This document shows, piece after piece, positions 13,697 to 16,085 of a stretch of DNA of 16,085 bases. The notes under the pieces are model-generated. The model had not been told where the DNA came from. It saw only the letters and a list, made by a program, of their open reading frames with translations, and searched no databases. The position numbers were made by a program, and so were the translations under genes. The DNA is from Lachnospiraceae bacterium. Lineage in GTDB: Bacteria; Bacillota_A; Clostridia; Lachnospirales; Lachnospiraceae. Every line of letters begins with the position of its first letter. Position 1 is the stretch's first letter. The stretch lies in the NCBI GenBank assembly GCA_017542725.1, contig JAFXWR010000035.1, forward strand, positions 1 to 16,085, written 5' to 3'.

Positions 13697-14412
13697 TAAT
13701 ATACACTTTTTGTGATCCAAGAATTACCACCTATGACCACATTATCACCTATAAAAGTATCTCCACCTAAAATAGTAGCACCTGCATATATCACAACATT
13801 ATTGCCAACATTTGGATGTCGCTTCATACCTTTAACTAAACTTCCATCCTCATTTTTAGAAAAACTTTTAGCTCCTAAAGTAACATTTTGATATAACTTT
13901 ACATTATCACCTATTACAGTTGTTTCACCTATTACTACCCCTGTTCCATGATCTATAAAGAAACTCTTTCCTATTTTTGCACCAGGATGAATATCTATAC
14001 CAGTTTTACCATGTGCATATTCTGCCATGAGCCTTGGCAAAATTTTAACCCCCATCTCATAAAGAGGATGCGCAAATCTATAAGTACCTATTGCAATAAA
14101 TGCTGGATAACACAATATGATTTCTTCTTCAGAAGTTGCAGCTGGGTCACCAACATACCCAGCTGTAACATCTAATTTAATCAGTGACAAAATATTAGGC
14201 AGATTATCAAAATACTTTTTAATTATTATATCACTATCATCTACTATAAAGTCAAGTGCAAGTTTTAAATTTTCTTTTGATTTTTCTAAAAAGTATTGTG
14301 ACTTTTCACAATTCTTCGTTACCTCTTCGCCAATATAATTTGGATAAGCACTTGAAAATAAGTTTTTCAAAAAATTGATTGAATTTTTTCTAAAATTTAT
14401 ATAATTTTTCAT
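13696..14412 (-). CDS. cysE: Serine O-acetyltransferase (EpsC-type CysE), short C-terminus
   Basis: It transfers acetyl from acetyl-CoA to serine, the first step of cysteine synthesis. The protein has 238 residues. A helical N-terminal domain is followed by the left-handed beta-helix: AEYAHGKTGIDIHPGAKIG, FFIDHGTGVVIGETTVIGDN, LYQNVTLGAKSF and the hexapeptides NVVIYAGATILGGDTFIGDN. HPLYEMG and HPGA carry expected active-site residues. It ends GGNSWITKSVY, where EpsC-type enzymes I know go on for about 20 residues past a Pro; this tail is missing. In the classical cysteine synthase complex the CysE tail docks into CysK, so that contact may be lost here. The ATG directly follows the cysK stop (TAAATG). 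Confidence 0.93.
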   Translation of the reverse strand: MKNYINFRKNSINFLKNLFSSAYPNYIGEEVTKNCEKSQYFLEKSKENLKLALDFIVDDSDIIIKKYFDNLPNILSLIKLDVTAGYVGDPAATSEEEIILCYPAFIAIGTYRFAHPLYEMGVKILPRLMAEYAHGKTGIDIHPGAKIGKSFFIDHGTGVVIGETTVIGDNVKLYQNVTLGAKSFSKNEDGSLVKGMKRHPNVGNNVVIYAGATILGGDTFIGDNVVIGGNSWITKSVY

Positions 14413-15354
14413 TTAAACCTCTGTGTTAAATAATGGTGTTGACAAATATCTATCTCCAGAATCTGGGAGAAGCACAACAATTTTTTGATTTCTATTTTCA
14501 TTTCGCTTTGCAAGCATAACTCCTGCCTTAAGTGCAGCACCAGATGATATTCCTACCAAGATACCTTCTGCACTTGCAAATTTTCTTCCTTCATCAAACG
14601 CATCTTCATTTTCAATTGTTATAATTTCATCATAAACTTTTGTATCAAGTATACTTGGAACAAATCCTGCTCCTATACCTTGTATCTTATGTGCACCAGC
14701 TGTTCCTTTTGACAAAACTGGGCTTGATGCTGGTTCTACTGCTACTATTTTTATATTTGGATTCTTACTCTTTAAAAATTGACCAACACCTGTTATAGTT
14801 CCACCAGTTCCAATACCTGCTACAAATATATCAATTTTACCTTCAGTTTGTTCCCATATTTCAGGACCAGTGGTCTCATAATGAATTTTAACATTTGCAT
14901 GATTATCAAATTGACCAAGTATTACCGAATTACTAATTTGTTCATTTAATTCTTTTGCCTTTTTTATAGCACCCTTCATTCCATCACTACCAGAAGTTAA
15001 TTCTATACTTGCACCATATGCCTTTAACATATTTCTTCTTTCTACACTCATTGTTTCAGGCATAGTTAATATTGCCTTATAACCTCTTTGCGTTGCTATA
15101 GATGCAATGCCTATACCAGTATTTCCACTTGTAGGTTCAATTATAGTTCCGCCAGATTTTAATTTGCCACTTTTTTCAGCATCTAATATCATCGCATAAG
15201 CAATTCTATCTTTTACAGAACCTGCAGGGTTTAAATACTCAAGCTTTACTAATAACTCTACATCTTTAACATCATTCTTTAAAGCGAATTTCTTTGCATT
15301 TAATATTGGTGTTTCTCCAATAAGTTCATAAGCACTATCTACTATTTTTTTCAT
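14413..15354 (-). CDS. cysK: Cysteine synthase (O-acetylserine sulfhydrylase)
   Basis: It makes cysteine from O-acetylserine and sulfide with pyridoxal phosphate. The protein has 313 residues, a normal length. The PLP lysine is Lys48 in NPAGSVKDR, the substrate loop TSGNTG is at 75-80, the phosphate loop GTGGTITG begins at 182, and LPDSGDRYLST is near the C-terminus. It is the first gene of cysK-cysE-mnmA, with no space before cysE. A GGAG lies 10 nt before the ATG. About 200 nt of leader separates it from its promoter and holds a Cys-rich leader peptide and a terminator, so expression is probably set by cysteine-dependent attenuation. Confidence 0.96.
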   Translation of the reverse strand: MKKIVDSAYELIGETPILNAKKFALKNDVKDVELLVKLEYLNPAGSVKDRIAYAMILDAEKSGKLKSGGTIIEPTSGNTGIGIASIATQRGYKAILTMPETMSVERRNMLKAYGASIELTSGSDGMKGAIKKAKELNEQISNSVILGQFDNHANVKIHYETTGPEIWEQTEGKIDIFVAGIGTGGTITGVGQFLKSKNPNIKIVAVEPASSPVLSKGTAGAHKIQGIGAGFVPSILDTKVYDEIITIENEDAFDEGRKFASAEGILVGISSGAALKAGVMLAKRNENRNQKIVVLLPDSGDRYLSTPLFNTEV

Positions 15355-15401
15355 AATATTTTATCTCCTTTTTTCTCTTTGGTAGGTAATCTACATACAA
15401 T

Positions 15402-15436
15402 AAAAAATGCTACGGGGTTCATTTTCCGTAGCATTT
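15402..15436 (-). terminator. Attenuator terminator in the cysK leader
   Basis: On the minus strand AAATGCTACGG pairs perfectly with CCGTAGCATTT (11 bp, 10-nt loop), followed by six T. It lies about 50 bp before cysK and after the leader-peptide stop. The 3' part of its upstream arm and the loop (ACGGAAAATGAA) can alternatively pair with the leader region at 15479-15490, which would abolish the terminator. Confidence 0.88.
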
Positions 15437-15461
15437 AACAAATATTATTTATTACTTCTAA

Positions 15462-15545
15462 CTATTTTCTGTATGCACACGAAAAATGAATTGCTTTCAT
15501 GCAACATACACAACAACTATTTAAATTTGCATATACATTTTTCAT
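15462..15545 (-). CDS. Cysteine-rich leader peptide of the cysK operon
   Basis: This is a 27-codon frame starting MKNVYANLNS, then CCVCC, then MKAIHFSCAYRK and TAG. Five of 27 residues are Cys, four of them clustered at codons 11, 12, 14 and 15. Cysteine is rare in ordinary proteins, so this is a strong sign of a regulatory leader peptide. A short AGGT site lies 7 nt before the ATG. Codons 19-23 carry the upstream arm of the antiterminator, just past the Cys cluster, so a ribosome waiting at the cluster would leave it free, whereas one that reaches the stop codon would cover it. Confidence 0.82.
   Translation of the reverse strand: MKNVYANLNSCCVCCMKAIHFSCAYRK
15473..15490 (-). promoter_or_regulatory. 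Antiterminator arm in the cysK leader
   Basis: TTCATTTTTCGT (15479-15490 on the minus strand) is complementary to ACGGAAAATGAA in the terminator's 5' arm and loop: 12 consecutive pairs, one G-U. After a small internal loop, four more pairs form (GCAT with ATGC). This helix and the terminator exclude each other. Confidence 0.78.
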
Positions 15546-15562
15546 GTGAATTACCTACGATT

Positions 15563-15590
15563 ATTATATCATTATATAAAATAATGGCAA
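15563..15590 (-). promoter_or_regulatory. Promoter of the cysK-cysE-mnmA operon
   Basis: TTGCCA (15585-15590), 16 bp, TATAAT (15563-15568) with TGA as an extended -10. Transcription should start near 15556, leaving only about a dozen bases before the leader-peptide ATG. Confidence 0.8.
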
Positions 15591-15767
15591 TACTTTTTTC
15601 TCATTTAAGTTATATGTCTTATAACAACTTATTGGAAATTTATATAAACTATAGTATAAGAGGTAAAAAAGATTATAAAAACTCTTAAAGAGAAAAATCC
15701 ATACATAGAAAGCAACATTTTTAGAAGTGCAGAAAATGCACAAGTTGATACTCTTCTTTCTTACAAA

Positions 15768-15858
15768 ATAAAAGGAGTGAAGCACTCCTTTCTTGAAAAT
15801 TTTGATGATTAATTAATCTTATTTGAATTTTGATAAAAGCAACATTTCTCATCTTTAT
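15768..15858 (-). ncRNA. Candidate small RNA, about 90 nt
   Basis: A promoter at 15865-15894 points at a hairpin at 15771-15791, with no convincing gene between. The transcript would end in AAAGGAGTG-CTT-CACTCCTTT and TATTTTG. A frame starting MRNVAFIKIQ is possible but has no ribosome site and crosses the terminator. The identity is unknown; this is a prediction from promoter plus terminator only. Confidence 0.3.
15771..15791 (-). terminator. Hairpin terminator in the region upstream of cysK
   Basis: AAAGGAGTG and CACTCCTTT form a perfect 9-bp stem with a 3-nt loop. On the minus strand TATTTTG follows; on the plus strand CTTG follows. The minus-strand use is better supported by its U content and the promoter in front of it. 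Confidence 0.55.
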
Positions 15859-15864
15859 CTAACA

Positions 15865-15894
15865 ATTATATTATACAAAAAACATTTTTATCAA
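15865..15894 (-). promoter_or_regulatory. Promoter of the candidate small RNA
   Basis: TTGATA (15889-15894), 18 bp, TATAAT (15865-15870). A second TATAAT at 15870-15875 is only 13 bp away. The arrangement TTGATAAAAA...TTTTTTGTATAATATA closely resembles the toxin-antitoxin promoter. Confidence 0.55.
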
Positions 15895-15904
15895 CGAATT
15901 TTGC

Positions 15905-15914
15905 TAACCGGTTA
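15905..15914. promoter_or_regulatory. Perfect palindrome TAACCGGTTA
   Basis: A 10-bp palindrome with a central CCGG, 10 bp upstream of the -35 box of the candidate small-RNA promoter. The form resembles LacI-family operators, but no such regulator is in the window. Confidence 0.3.
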
Positions 15915-15945
15915 AACCAAGCATTTTTAGATAAAAATTTATATT

Positions 15946-16085
15946 AAAAAAACCAGATTACCGTCAAAACTTTATTGACACCTAGCCCTTGCTAGGTGGG
16001 TCACCTCATCGATGTTTTTAGTATCCTGAATAAGGCTTGCGCCCCAGGCCCGCTAGCCACACCAATATACGGATGCCCTTTTATC
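15946..16085 (-). ncRNA. ssrS: Structured RNA resembling 6S RNA, 3' part
   Basis: This GC-rich stretch stands out from its AT-rich surroundings. On the minus strand it has an imperfect rod whose tip is GGCTAGCG...CGCAAGCC, then CCTTATTCAGGATAC, then an open stretch, then a neat hairpin CACCTAGC-AAGG-GCTAGGTG (15979-15998), then a closing arm ending in ACGGTAATCTGG and seven U. A long rod with a central bubble, a small hairpin on the 3' side of the bubble and the CGCAAGCC element fit 6S RNA, which binds the housekeeping RNA polymerase. The 5' closing arm must lie beyond 16085. I matched this by memory of 6S features, so the name is tentative; that it is a structured RNA gene is firmer. Confidence 0.55.

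Noticed and set aside
15354..15556. T-box riboswitch before cysK
   Set aside because: The leader is short and has no TGGNACCG T-box sequence or specifier-loop architecture; the translated Cys-rich frame explains the terminator better.
15564..15785. 73-codon minus-strand frame
   Set aside because: It crosses a hairpin terminator and the cysK promoter and has no ribosome site.

Overview
The window is AT-rich DNA from a low-GC Gram-positive bacterium, most likely a clostridium-type Firmicute (Bacillota). The support is the rpsF-ssb-rpsR operon order, strong AGGAGG ribosome-binding sites, TTGACA/TATAAT promoters with TG-extended -10 boxes, AGA/AAA-rich codon use, lipoprotein signal peptides, an Rrf2 regulator and the macrodomain/SirTM sirtuin pair. 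I cannot name the genus. Nearly every gene is on the minus strand, so the layout is best read from right to left.

Right end (16085 to 12058): the 3' part of a structured RNA resembling 6S RNA, a possible small transcript, then a sulfur operon cysK-cysE-mnmA, with a small flavoprotein gene behind it. A leader of about 200 nt precedes cysK. It encodes a 27-residue peptide with a CCVCC cluster, followed by mutually exclusive antiterminator and terminator helices. This reads as ribosome-mediated attenuation responding to cysteine (Cys-tRNA) supply, and it is the most interesting signal in the window. The operon would make cysteine (CysE, CysK) and pass its sulfur on to tRNA (MnmA).

Middle (12025 to 7131): a decayed RAYT/IS200-like transposon whose terminal inverted repeats are themselves terminator hairpins. 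Next comes an Rrf2-type regulator with two matching 23-bp operators over its own promoter, a cupin, a zinc-type macrodomain hydrolase overlapping a class M sirtuin (SirTM), and a lipoprotein hydrolase with C-terminal Sel1-like repeats. The macrodomain/SirTM pair suggests reversible protein ADP-ribosylation, but the usual partners GcvH-L and LplA2 are not in the window.

Left-centre (7143 to 1597): an accessory block of about 5.5 kb flanked by a perfect 68-bp direct repeat. It holds a degenerate array of ~32-bp units, a RelE/ParE-type toxin with a 53-residue antitoxin, two small Cys-containing proteins of unknown function, and three tandem secreted proteins with a DUF6273/FISUMP-like domain. 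Two of these are 248-residue lipoproteins whose C-termini look hypervariable, in the manner of C-type-lectin-fold targets of diversity-generating retroelements.

Left end (1459 to 1): the housekeeping operon rpsF-ssb-rpsR, with an S6:S18-type autoregulatory motif in its leader, then a terminator and the start of a DUF1508 (YegP-like) gene that runs off the window.
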